64,000 nt of DNA, taken from Pseudacidovorax sp. GTDB lineage: Bacteria > Pseudomonadota > Gammaproteobacteria > Burkholderiales > Burkholderiaceae_C. The DNA lies in the NCBI RefSeq assembly GCF_017991995.1, contig NZ_JAGOPN010000003.1:248001-312000 (forward strand), given 5' to 3'. Within the stretch, counting starts at the first letter, position 1; every line of letters begins with the position of its first letter. Of the stretch, positions 19,616 to 28,456 are shown piece by piece. The position numbers were made by a program, and so were the translations under genes. The notes under the pieces are model-generated. The model saw nothing but the letters and a program-made list of their open reading frames with translations, was not told where the DNA came from and ran no database searches.

Positions 19616-19781
19616 GACCACCGCCCTGGCGCTGCTGTTTCTGGTTGCCACTGCCTGCATGGTCCTCGCGGTCATGGCGGCTCTCGGGCGTACGCCGGCC
19701 TTCGTTGCGCGGCGTGGGGCGCTGCTTGCCAGTGGCGTTGTGCTCGGTGTGGCCGGGACGTCCGTTCTGTGAATTCGACAT
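19602..19781 (-). CDS. 59-residue hydrophilic protein (short gene)
   Basis: Begins MSNSQNGRPGHTEHNATG and ends RQGGGHGVH; rich in Asn, Gln, Gly, His and Arg with no hydrophobic segment. A strong ribosome site AAGGAGC lies 8 bases before the ATG at 19781, the best in this neighbourhood. Composition is like KGG-type or other small stress-induced disordered proteins of Proteobacteria, though no repeat is clear. It overlaps the following secreted-protein gene by 14 bases. Function unknown. The opposite strand carries a hydrophobic open frame here, which I judge a shadow. Confidence 0.6.
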   Translation of the reverse strand: MSNSQNGRPGHTEHNATGKQRPTPRNEGRRTPESRHDREDHAGSGNQKQQRQGGGHGVH

Positions 19782-20087
19782 GGAAATGCTCCTTGGGTCG
19801 TGGGCCCGCCGTCCGGGGCTCGGGCGCCGCCGACCTCGGCGGCTGGGGGCGGGTCCGTTCAGCTTATGGAGCTGCCAACGGCCCCATGTCGGACAAGGAC
19901 GGGCCCATCGTCAGCGGGCCGGGGCGAGCTTCGCCTTGCGGCTGCAAGGCTTGCGGCAACACTTGCTGCAAGCGATGAGGCCCGGTCGGCTGCGGGCCCA
20001 GCCAGCCGGCCTACATGTCGCCAACACGCAGCTTCTTCTTTCATCCTCAAGCGGATGGCGCGGCATGGGAGTTGCCAGTACACCGTC
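19782..20087. other. Intergenic region between divergent genes
   Basis: 306 bases without a convincing gene, upstream of both the 59-residue gene (-) and the response regulator (+). It contains a perfect 8-bp inverted repeat GCCGCCGA / TCGGCGGC with a 2-base centre at 19826-19843, and a tract GCTGCAAGGCTTGCGGCAAC with several internal partial repeats. A sigma54-like match at 20061-20075 is discussed under rejected items. Confidence 0.4.
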
Positions 20088-20795
20088 ATGCAGAGCACCC
20101 TTCATGCGGCCTCCGCGCCCACTTCCGCCTTTTCGCTGTCTTCCCGCCTCCCGCGCGCCTTGCAGCCGATTCGTGTCGGCGTGGTCGACGACCACCCGGT
20201 CGTGCGCACCGGCCTCAAGGCGCTGTTCGGCGCCGAGGACGACCTGCAGATGGTGTGGGAATGTGACCGGGCCCGCGGGCTGGCCCGCGAGCTGATCGCG
20301 CAGCAGCTCGATGTGCTGGTGCTCGACCTGGTGATCCCGGGTTCGAACGTGCTCGACGAGGTCGTCCGCTTGCGCATGCAGGCGCCCGATGTGGGCCTGG
20401 TGGTGTATACCGGGTTTGCGGCGGAGCAGTACGCCTGCACGCTGGTGCGCGAGGGCGTGCGGGCCCTGGTCGACAAGGAAAGCGATCCGCACGAACTGCT
20501 GCGGGCCGTGCGTGCCGTCGCGCGCGGCGAGCGCCACATGTCGCCCACCATGGCCAACCTGCTGCTGGAGCACTGTGTGCCCGCCGAGGGCCGCCACGAG
20601 GAGCCGCTCACCCGCCGCGAGCTGCAGGTGCTGCTCAAGCTGGCTCAGGGCTGCGACCTGCAGCAGGCTGCTTCGTCGCTGTGCCTGTCGGTCAAGACGG
20701 TGGGCGGCTACCGGACCCGCGTCCTGGAGAAGCTGGGCCTGCGCTCCAACGGCGAGATGACGCTCTATGCCATCCGCCACCAGCTGATGGAGTGA
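20088..20795 (+). CDS. NarL/FixJ-family response regulator
   Basis: 235 residues: an N-terminal extension of about 27, a receiver domain (IRVGVVDDHPVVRTGLKALF, phospho-acceptor Asp in LVLDLVIPG, Thr in VVYTGF, Lys in ALVDKESD) and a C-terminal LuxR-type helix-turn-helix (LTRRELQVLLKLAQG, then SVKTVGGYRTRVLEKLGL). All receiver key residues are kept. The start at 20088 is the ATG nearest the domain; upstream in-frame starts would add non-conserved residues. It is a clear paralogue of the regulator at 21382-22017, with the same receiver style. No kinase is directly adjacent in the same direction; the hybrid kinase at 23832 or the H-box miniprotein at 20847 are possible partners. Confidence 0.9.
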   Translation: MQSTLHAASAPTSAFSLSSRLPRALQPIRVGVVDDHPVVRTGLKALFGAEDDLQMVWECDRARGLARELIAQQLDVLVLDLVIPGSNVLDEVVRLRMQAPDVGLVVYTGFAAEQYACTLVREGVRALVDKESDPHELLRAVRAVARGERHMSPTMANLLLEHCVPAEGRHEEPLTRRELQVLLKLAQGCDLQQAASSLCLSVKTVGGYRTRVLEKLGLRSNGEMTLYAIRHQLME

Positions 20796-20846
20796 GAACG
20801 GCGCCGCTCGGCCGTGCTTCACCGGGCCGTGCGCGCCGCTGGCGAG

Positions 20847-21116
20847 TCAGATGGGCGGATCGTTGCGTCCCGAGGCCAGGGCGGCCAGCCGGGCCCGGAA
20901 GGCCGCGAACAGCTCGTTGAGCTTGCGCACCTGCCGCGCGATCACGCCTCGGGCCTCTTCCTGCAGCACCGGGTCGTCGGTGGCCCCGAGCAGTTCGGTG
21001 GCGGCGGCCATGGCGCTCAGCGGTGAACGCGCGTCGTGGTCGAACTCGCGCAGCAGCGCCTGCTGCGGCGACTCCGGCGGTGCAGGTGGGGTGGACGGCG
21101 GGGAGCGAGTGGTCAT
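20847..21116 (-). CDS. Minimal HisKA-like (H-box) protein without ATPase domain
   Basis: 89 residues. After a Pro/Ser-rich start, residues 18-85 form two predicted helices with an H-box-like motif REFDHDARSPLSAM, in which His27 matches the phosphorylatable histidine of HisKA dimerisation domains (compare HDLRSPL in true kinases). No N, G1 or G2 box follows, so it cannot bind ATP by itself. It could be a phosphotransfer or dimerisation partner of a kinase, or a decayed kinase. It converges on the response regulator gene (ending 20795) and is separated from the next minus-strand gene by the nested repeat. ATG at 21116 chosen; longer reading would run into the repeat. Confidence 0.65.
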   Translation of the reverse strand: MTTRSPPSTPPAPPESPQQALLREFDHDARSPLSAMAAATELLGATDDPVLQEEARGVIARQVRKLNELFAAFRARLAALASGRNDPPI

Positions 21117-21183
21117 GTCAGTCTTCCATGGCGCTGTGCGCCACCCGCCTCGCATGAAATTGGCGCGGCGACACAAATTGGAC

Positions 21184-21386
21184 GGCCGCGGAGCGGGCCA
21201 AGCCAGGGCATCCGAGGAACTGGCTTCGCCAGGCCTCTGGGTGCGCCCCCTCCAAGCCGAAGGCACCAGAGAGGGGCTGAGGGCCGCGGCTCCAAGCCTG
21301 CCAGTGCAGGCTTGGACGGTGCCCGAAGAGCAGCCGCCTCCGGCGGCCGCCCCGAGCATTGAAGCGGCATGGCGGGTGTCCTCACC
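21184..21386. repeat. Dispersed intergenic repeat, copy B, with a nested module
   Basis: Positions 21184-21276 match copy A at 714-808 almost base for base, including the CCCCTC / GAGAGGGG stem. After GCCGC (21283-21287) copy B carries about 73 additional bases (21288-21360), then resumes with GAAGCGGCATGG-GGGTGT as in copy A. Like copy A it ends at the stop codon of a minus-strand gene (21382). The extra module contains strong hairpins and is described separately. No protein appears to be encoded. Confidence 0.72.
21291..21316. repeat. Perfect hairpin inside the nested module
   Basis: 11-bp perfect inverted repeat TCCAAGCCTGC / GCAGGCTTGGA with a CAGT loop, immediately followed by a second stem GCCGCC-TCC-GGCGGC at 21333-21347. 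Together they make up most of the 73-base insertion in copy B and are absent from copy A. Without a T-run this is not an ordinary terminator; it resembles a REP-type unit. Confidence 0.7.
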
Positions 21387-22017
21387 TGAGCAGCCGACGC
21401 TTGGTCGCGTAGTAGGTCAACTCGCTGTTCGAATGGAGGTCCATCTTGGCCATGATGCGGGCCTTGTGGGTGCTGATCGTCTTGGCCGACACGCACAGGG
21501 CGTCGGCGATGTGGGCCGGGCTGTCGCCCTGCGCGAGCTTCAGGAAGATCTGGAACTCGCGCGGCGTGAGCGCGTGGTGGGGCGCCGCCTCGCTGGTCTG
21601 GATGCTGGAGCGCTGGGCCAGCACGCCCGCCATGTCCGAGGTGATGTAGCGCCGGCCGGCGTATAGCGCGCGGATGGCGGCCAGCACCTCGGAGGGGTCG
21701 CAGTCCTTGCCCAGGTAGGCCCGGGCGCCGTCGCGCAGCAGCGCGGGGCCGTAGTGCTCGGCCGGGTAGCCGGTGTAGACCATCACGGCCACCCCCGAGG
21801 CGCGTTCGCGCAGGATGGTCATGAGGTCCAGCGCACTGTAGCCCGGCATCATCAGGTCCATGATCAGCACGTGGGGGCGCACGTCCAGCGCCAGCGCGCG
21901 CGTCTCGCGGCCATCGCTCGCCTCGCCCACCACGCTCATGTCGTCGCAGGACGAGAGCAGGGCCCGCAACCCCGAGCGCACCACCGGATGGTCGTCGGCG
22001 ATGCCGACCCGGATCAC
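21382..22017 (-). CDS. NarL/FixJ-family response regulator, probably under sigma54 control
   Basis: 211 residues. Receiver domain with IRVGIADDHPVVRSGLRALL, phospho-acceptor Asp in LIMDLMMPG, Thr in MVYTGY and Lys in AYLGKDCD; C-terminal LuxR-type helix-turn-helix with LTPREFQIFLKLAQG and SAKTISTHKARIMAKMDLHS. No ATG precedes the receiver, so the start is taken as the GTG at 22015-22017, with GGGAG six bases upstream. Paralogous to 20088-20795. A sigma54-type promoter match at 22140-22154 points at this gene, and the divergent neighbour encodes a sigma54 activator, so its synthesis may depend on that activator. Confidence 0.9.
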   Translation of the reverse strand: MIRVGIADDHPVVRSGLRALLSSCDDMSVVGEASDGRETRALALDVRPHVLIMDLMMPGYSALDLMTILRERASGVAVMVYTGYPAEHYGPALLRDGARAYLGKDCDPSEVLAAIRALYAGRRYITSDMAGVLAQRSSIQTSEAAPHHALTPREFQIFLKLAQGDSPAHIADALCVSAKTISTHKARIMAKMDLHSNSELTYYATKRRLLR

Positions 22018-22139
22018 GTGGGTGCTCCCGCGCGGCGCGGCCACCGCGCAGGTGCGCAGGGGGTGCCGGGCGAAAAGGCAGAGGGTGGAAGGGGTGTGCC
22101 GAAATCGGTGGTTCTGGAAAGTCTCACCCCCAAGACAGC

Positions 22140-22154
22140 GCAACGGATGTGCCA
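22140..22154 (-). promoter_or_regulatory. Sigma54 (RpoN) -24/-12 promoter
   Basis: Read on the minus strand the bases are TGGCACATCCGTTGC: the -24 element TGGCAC, five bases, and the -12 element TTGC, with the invariant GG and GC ten bases apart as required. Only the base after TTGC (G instead of A/T) departs from consensus. Transcription would begin near 22128 and lead after about 110 bases to the GTG of the response regulator gene. Confidence 0.7.
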
Positions 22155-22167
22155 CGCTTGAATGGCG

Positions 22168-22184
22168 CTTATTTAATAAATAAG
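22168..22184. promoter_or_regulatory. AT-rich dyad CTTATTTA-A-TAAATAAG
   Basis: Perfect 8-bp inverted repeat around one central base, in an otherwise GC-rich genome. It lies just upstream of the sigma54 -24 element on the minus strand. It could be an activator or IHF-type site for that promoter, or part of the promoter of the divergent activator gene. Confidence 0.5.
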
Positions 22185-22362
22185 TGTTAATTTCTGCGGG
22201 ATTCTTGGGGTGAATCGGCAGTCCTTGCCGCAATTTCTGCATCCGTCCGACAGCGGGAGGACGCGGGCTGCGATAGCGTCCGGGCCTGCACGCAGGAGTC
22301 CGCGTCGCATCGCCCGCGCCCGACCGCGGGCCGCCGCCAGAAAAGCACATCCGAGGAGTGGA

Positions 22363-23775
<1,413 letters not shown>

Positions 23776-23831
23776 GCCGGCATGGCGGCAGGCTTGGCGG
23801 GCCCGCCCCACCATCCACCGAGAGGAACAGC

Positions 23832-26213
23832 ATGGACGAACCTGCCCGCTCCCACGCCCCTCCGCCCGGCCCTCCTGGCCCGCCCGCTGCCACCGGTTCA
23901 GCCGATGCGGCCGCGGCCGGCCAGCGCGTGCGCGAGCTGGAGCGCGAGATCGAGGCCCTGCAGCAGAGCCATGGCGAACTGCTCAACCTGCTCGACGCCA
24001 CCGCCATCGCGACCGTCTTCCTCGACCGCGAGCTGCGCGTGGTGCGCTACACCCCGGCGGCCTGCGCCCTGTTCCGCTTCATTCCCGGCGACCTGGGCCG
24101 GCCGCTGTCCGACCTGGCCACGCCGCTGCGCTATGCCGGCCTGATGGCCGACGCCGGCCGCGTGCTGCGGCACCTGACGCCCGTGGAGCGCGAGGTGGAG
24201 GCCGGCGCCGGCATCTGGTACCTGGCCCGTGTGCTGCCGCACCGCACCGGCGAGGGCCAGGTGGCCGGCGTGGTGCTGACCTTCGTGGACATCAGCGAGC
24301 TGCGGCTGGCGCAGCGGGCCCTGCGCGAGTCCGAGGCGCGTTTCGGCGCCATCGTCAACCAGGCCTCGGTGGGCGTGCTGCAGGCCGACGAGGCGGGCCG
24401 CATCTTCTTCGTCAACCGCCACTACGCGCGCATGCTGGGCTACGACGAGGGCGAACTCGTCGGCACCCTGCTGATGGAGCTGATCCACCCCGAGGACCGT
24501 GCCGCCAGCATGGAGCGCACCGAGCGGCTGCTGCGCGACCACCAGCCCTTCCAGATCGAGAAGCGCTGCCTGCGCAAGGACGGCTCGGTGCTGTGGATGC
24601 ACAACAGCGTGGGCCTGCTTGACGCCCAGGGCGACGCCACGCCCTCGCTGGTGGTCGTCAGCACCGACATCGGCGAGCGCCGCCGTGCCGAGGACGCCTT
24701 GCGCGCCAGCGAGGAACGGCTGCGCCTGATCGTGGAGAACGCGGTCGAATACGCCATCTTCTCCACCGACCTGCAGGGCCGCATCACCGGCTGGAACACC
24801 GGCGCCGAGCGTCTGCTGGGCTATTCGGAGCCCGAGGTCGCGGGTCGCTTCGCCGACCTGGTCTTCACCGAGGAGGACCGCGCCTCGGGCGCACCGCGGC
24901 TGGAGCTGCAGGCCGCGGTGCGCGAGGGCCATGCCATGGACGACCGCTGGCATGTGCGCAAGGACGGCTCGCGCTTCTGGGCCAGCGGCGCGCTCATGCC
25001 CATGCGCGGGCCCGATGGCCTGGTGGGTTTCGTCAAGATCCTGCGCGACCAGAGCCAGCAGCGCGCCGCGCAGCAGGCCCTGGAGGCGGCCAACCGCAGC
25101 AAGGACCGCTTCCTGGCGGTGCTGTCGCACGAGCTGCGCAATCCGCTCGCCTCCATCCATGCGGCGGGCACGGCACTGGCCGAGCCGGACCTGCCCGCTC
25201 CGGAGCGCGGCCGTGCCACCGACATCGTGCGGCGCCAGGCACAGACCATGAAGGTGCTGCTCGACGACCTGCTGGATGTCTCCAGCCTGCGCCTGGGCCG
25301 TATGAACCTGCGCAAGCGCTGGGTGCCGGTGCGCGTGCTGGTGGAGGCCGCGGTGGAGTCGACGCGCCACGGGCTGGACGATGCGGCCCATGCGCTGGCG
25401 GTGTCGGTTCCCGAGCCGGAGCTGCAGCTCTTCGTCGACCCCGTGCGCATGAGCCAGGTGCTGTCGAACCTGCTGACCAATGCCGTCAAGTACACGCCCG
25501 ACGGCGGACGCATCGCGCTCGACGTCGCGCGGCACGGTGGGGAGCTCGTCTTCTGCGTCAGCGACAACGGCATCGGCATGGAGGCCGGCGTGGTCGAGTC
25601 GATGTTCGAGATGTTCGCGCAGCGGCCCTCGGAGCTGCGGCCCGGCGCCGGCGGGCTGGGCATCGGCCTTGCGCTGGTGCGCAGCATCGTGGAGCTGCAC
25701 GGCGGCCGCGTCAACGGCGACAGCACGGGCCCGGGCCAGGGCTCGCGCTTCACCGTGGCCGTGCCCATCGACGGGCTGCCCGGCGAGGTGCGGCCCGATC
25801 CGCAACCGCCCGCGAGTCTCGCGGACGCCGCCGCCGCGGCGCGCCTGCCGCGGGTCCTGCTGGTGGACGACAACGCCGACGCGGTCTGGCCCATCGCGCG
25901 GCTGCTGGGGCTGCGGGGCTTCGACGCGCACGTCGCGCTGTCGGGCGGCGAGGCGCTGACCCAGGTGGTCCATGCGCCGCCGGACGTGCTGGTGCTGGAC
26001 ATCGGCATGCCCTCGCCCGACGGCTACGAGGTGGCGCGGGCGGTCAAGGCCATGCCCGACGCGCAGGACGTGCGGCTGATCGCCGCTACGGGATGGGGGC
26101 AGCCCGACGATGTGGAGCGCACGCGCCGCGCGGGCTTCGATGCCCACCTGGTCAAGCCGCTGGACCTGGACGAACTCGTGGCGGCGCTGCGGCGGCTGTG
26201 CCCCGGCACCTGA
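23832..26213 (+). CDS. Hybrid histidine kinase with three PAS domains and a C-terminal receiver
   Basis: 793 residues, apparently cytoplasmic: no membrane segment. A short coiled coil (RVRELEREIEALQQSHGELL) leads into three PAS domains, the first resembling the PAS_10 of CheB/CheR fusions (LDATAIATVFLDRELRVVRY), the others with typical HPEDR and GSRFWA motifs. HisKA follows with SHELRNPL (His433), then HATPase with LLTNAVKYT, DNGIGM and GLGIGLALV, and finally a receiver with Asp723 in LVLDIGMPS and a Lys in LVKPLD. Lying directly behind the NtrC-type regulator, it probably signals to it by direct transfer or via a histidine phosphotransfer step. Ligand of the PAS domains is unknown. Confidence 0.93.
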   Translation: MDEPARSHAPPPGPPGPPAATGSADAAAAGQRVRELEREIEALQQSHGELLNLLDATAIATVFLDRELRVVRYTPAACALFRFIPGDLGRPLSDLATPLRYAGLMADAGRVLRHLTPVEREVEAGAGIWYLARVLPHRTGEGQVAGVVLTFVDISELRLAQRALRESEARFGAIVNQASVGVLQADEAGRIFFVNRHYARMLGYDEGELVGTLLMELIHPEDRAASMERTERLLRDHQPFQIEKRCLRKDGSVLWMHNSVGLLDAQGDATPSLVVVSTDIGERRRAEDALRASEERLRLIVENAVEYAIFSTDLQGRITGWNTGAERLLGYSEPEVAGRFADLVFTEEDRASGAPRLELQAAVREGHAMDDRWHVRKDGSRFWASGALMPMRGPDGLVGFVKILRDQSQQRAAQQALEAANRSKDRFLAVLSHELRNPLASIHAAGTALAEPDLPAPERGRATDIVRRQAQTMKVLLDDLLDVSSLRLGRMNLRKRWVPVRVLVEAAVESTRHGLDDAAHALAVSVPEPELQLFVDPVRMSQVLSNLLTNAVKYTPDGGRIALDVARHGGELVFCVSDNGIGMEAGVVESMFEMFAQRPSELRPGAGGLGIGLALVRSIVELHGGRVNGDSTGPGQGSRFTVAVPIDGLPGEVRPDPQPPASLADAAAAARLPRVLLVDDNADAVWPIARLLGLRGFDAHVALSGGEALTQVVHAPPDVLVLDIGMPSPDGYEVARAVKAMPDAQDVRLIAATGWGQPDDVERTRRAGFDAHLVKPLDLDELVAALRRLCPGT

Positions 26214-26339
26214 GCCGCGCGGCACCTGCGGCGCGCGGCCGACAAGGGCGGCTGTTGCGCGCCGACGCGGTGCGCGTGCCTGCGCACGCAGTATGGGTGT
26301 CCTGGCCGCCTTTGCTGCGGACCGCAAGGAAACACTCGG

Positions 26340-26585
26340 ATGGATTGGATCGGTCTGCTTCAATGGCCCGCGTTCGCGGCCTCGGTGATCTCGGCCTGGC
26401 TCGTGGCTTCGAACGACAAGCGTCGGCGCAACACCGGCTTCTGGATCTTCCTGGCCAGCAACGTGATGTGGGCAGCCTGGGGCCTGCACACGCAGGCCTG
26501 GGCCCTCATCGCGCTCCAGCTGTGCCTGGCCGTGATGAACGTGCGCGGCCTGCGCAAGACCGAGACGGGCGGCAAGGACGATTGA
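26340..26585 (+). CDS. Small integral membrane protein (hypothetical)
   Basis: 81 residues with three hydrophobic segments (about 5-22, 32-48 and 50-66) separated by the basic loop ASNDKRRRNTG, ending in a charged tail. The pattern SNVMWAAWGLHTQAWAL with a following LQLCLAVMNVRG is common in a widespread family of small bacterial membrane proteins that look like half of a PnuC/SWEET-type bundle; no function is established. ATG at 26340. It lies 126 bases after the hybrid kinase on the same strand but need not be cotranscribed. Confidence 0.75.
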   Translation: MDWIGLLQWPAFAASVISAWLVASNDKRRRNTGFWIFLASNVMWAAWGLHTQAWALIALQLCLAVMNVRGLRKTETGGKDD

Positions 26586-26631
26586 GCGGCCGGGCGGCGA
26601 GGGCGGTGGTGGCCCGGCCCGTCCGGCCCGT

Positions 26632-26976
26632 TCAGCGCGAAGGCGCGGCGGAGGCCTCGATGAACTGCAGTTCGACAGCCGGCTCGCCGGGCCGCACGCC
26701 CAGCGACTGGTTGGCGGCCTCCTGCGCGCAGAGCAGGACGTCGATGGCCAGGTCCTCGGCCTCGCTGAGCGGGCAGTCGCCGGTGGCGCCCGACTGCTCC
26801 CAGTCGGCCAGCTTTTCCATGGCCTGCCAGGCGAACTGCGGCGCCACCCGTGTCACACGAAAGACGTCATGTGCGGCCTCCAACGCCGTGCTGTGCTGGG
26901 CCAGCGTGCCGTCGGGCACGAGGACCTGCATCATCACGGCGGGGCGGGTGGTGGCGGCGGTGCTTCGGGCGTCCAT
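26632..26976 (-). CDS. Hypothetical cytoplasmic protein
   Basis: 114 residues, acidic, without signal peptide or membrane helix. It looks globular: a beta-strand-like start (MMQVLVPDGTL), amphipathic helices around AHDVFRVTRVAPQFAWQAME and LSEAEDLAIDVLLCAQEA, then PAVELQFIEA. The ATG at 26976 is used; Met15 or Met16 is an alternative start. No family recognised. It converges with the small membrane protein gene and lies 30 bases before the transaminase on the same strand in reverse order (downstream gene ends at 27006). Confidence 0.5.
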   Translation of the reverse strand: MDARSTAATTRPAVMMQVLVPDGTLAQHSTALEAAHDVFRVTRVAPQFAWQAMEKLADWEQSGATGDCPLSEAEDLAIDVLLCAQEAANQSLGVRPGEPAVELQFIEASAAPSR

Positions 26977-27005
26977 CCCCGTATTGAAGCACGAGCGGCT
27001 GAACG

Positions 27006-28364
27006 TCAGGCGACTTCCTGTAGCGCCTCGCCCACGGCGTTGATCAGGCGGTCGATCTCTGCACGCTCGGTGATGAAGGGCGGCGCCAGCTGGATGGTGT
27101 CGGCGCCGTAGCGCACGTAGAAGCCCTTCTTCCAGCAGGCCATGGCGATTTCATAGGGCCGCTTGGCCGGCTCACCGGGCACCGGCGCGATGGTGATGCC
27201 CGCGGCCAGACCGAAGTTGCGGATATCGGCCACATGCTTTGCGCCCTTAAGGCTGTGCACCGCGGTCTCGAAATAGGGTGCCAGTGCCTTCACGCGGCCG
27301 GGGCCGTCCTCGGCGATCAGCAGGTCCAGCGCGGCGATGCCGGCGGCGCAGGCCACCGGGTGGGCCGAGTAGGTGTAGCCATGCGGGAACTCCACCAGGT
27401 AGTCGGGGCCGCCGGCCGCCATGAAGGTGTCGTAGATCTCCTTGGTGGCCACCACGCCGCCCAGCGGCTGCACGCCGTTGGTCACCTGCTTGGCGAAGTT
27501 CAGGATGTCGGGCGTCACGCCGAAGGCCTCGGCACCGGTCATGGCGCCGGCACGGCCGAAGCCGGTGATGACCTCGTCGAAGATCAGCAGGATGTTGTTC
27601 TGCGTGCAGATCTCGCGCAGGCGCTGAAGGTAGCCCACCGGCGGGATCACGACGCCGGCCGAGCCGGAGAAGGGCTCGACGATCACGGCAGCGATGTTCG
27701 ACGCGTCGTGCAGGGCGATCACGTCCAGCAGGCGGTTGGCCAGCTCCACGCCGCCCACCTCGGGCATGCCCTTGGCGAAGGTGCCCATGGCGGGCTGGGT
27801 GTGGGGCAGGTGGTCGGCCTCGACGCCCTGGCCGAAGGTCTTGCGGTTGCCGCCGATGCCGCCGACGGAAATGCCGCCGAAGTTGACGCCGTGGTAGCCC
27901 TTCTCGCGGCCGATCAGGCGGGTCTTGGTGCCCTGGCCCTTGGCGCGCCAGTAGGCCCGGGCCAGCTTGAGCGAGGTGTCGGCCGACTCGGAGCCCGAAT
28001 CGGTGAAGAAGACGTAGTCCAGGCCCTTCGGCATCAGGTCCTTGACCTTGTTGGCCAGCTCGAAGGACAGCGGATGCCCGAACTGGAAGGCCGGCGAGTA
28101 GTCCAGCGTGGCCACCTGGCGGGCCACGGCCTCGCTGATCTCGTTGCGGCAGTGGCCCAGGCCCGTGCACCACAGGCCCGACAGGCCGTCGAAGATCCTG
28201 CGGCCGTCGGCGTCGGTGAAGTACGCGCCCTTGCCGCTCACGATGATGCGCGGGTCGGCCTTGAACTGGCGGTTGCCGGTGAAGGGCATCCAGTGGGCTT
28301 CGAGCCAGGCGGCGTCGGTGCGTACGGCGGGGGCCGGGGCGGGAGAGGCGAGGGTGGAGCTCAT
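27006..28364 (-). CDS. bauA: Beta-alanine/omega-amino acid:pyruvate transaminase (class III, PLP)
   Basis: 452-residue class III aminotransferase. It closely follows omega-amino acid:pyruvate transaminases: HWMPFTGNRQFKADPRII, LSGLWCTGLGH, GSESADTSLKLARAYWR, GYHGVNFGGISVGGIGGNRK, the PLP-contacting Asp263 in LLIFDEVITGFGR and the Schiff-base Lys292 in NFAKQVTNG. It would convert beta-alanine (or another omega-amino acid) and pyruvate to malonate semialdehyde and alanine. Start ATG at 28364; an upstream ATG at 28439 would intrude on the divergent promoter. The LysR gene 92 bases away, divergently read, mirrors bauA-bauR of Pseudomonas, but no malonate-semialdehyde dehydrogenase gene follows here. 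Confidence 0.88.
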   Translation of the reverse strand: MSSTLASPAPAPAVRTDAAWLEAHWMPFTGNRQFKADPRIIVSGKGAYFTDADGRRIFDGLSGLWCTGLGHCRNEISEAVARQVATLDYSPAFQFGHPLSFELANKVKDLMPKGLDYVFFTDSGSESADTSLKLARAYWRAKGQGTKTRLIGREKGYHGVNFGGISVGGIGGNRKTFGQGVEADHLPHTQPAMGTFAKGMPEVGGVELANRLLDVIALHDASNIAAVIVEPFSGSAGVVIPPVGYLQRLREICTQNNILLIFDEVITGFGRAGAMTGAEAFGVTPDILNFAKQVTNGVQPLGGVVATKEIYDTFMAAGGPDYLVEFPHGYTYSAHPVACAAGIAALDLLIAEDGPGRVKALAPYFETAVHSLKGAKHVADIRNFGLAAGITIAPVPGEPAKRPYEIAMACWKKGFYVRYGADTIQLAPPFITERAEIDRLINAVGEALQEVA

Positions 28365-28456
28365 GGTGGCGGTGGGAAAAGTTCGGGGATGGGCGTGATT
28401 GTGGCGATGCCGATACTGGCGAAAATGGACATTCATCACTGTTCACTTGACGATCC

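Larger units (their letters stand above)
22018..22362. other. Divergent intergenic control region of the response regulator and sigma54-activator genes
   Basis: 345 bases with no gene. It holds a sigma54-type promoter on the minus strand (22140-22154) and, 14 bases behind it, an unusually AT-rich stretch (about 22165-22200) with a 17-base dyad. The 160 bases next to the activator gene are GC-rich and featureless apart from the AGGAG ribosome site. Such AT-rich islands before sigma54 promoters often serve for IHF bending or activator binding. Confidence 0.7.

Noticed and set aside
19404..19772. Plus-strand open frame ending in a hydrophobic MTTALALLFLVATACMVLAV segment
   Set aside because: No ribosome site before the start and it is antisense to the 59-residue gene with a strong ribosome site; GC-rich DNA often gives such hydrophobic shadows.
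20061..20075. Sigma54-like match CGGCATGGGAGTTGC upstream of the response regulator at 20088
   Set aside because: GG and GC are correctly spaced but the -24 element is poor (CGGCAT), and the predicted transcript would begin at the start codon itself, leaving no leader. Kept only as a weak coincidence.
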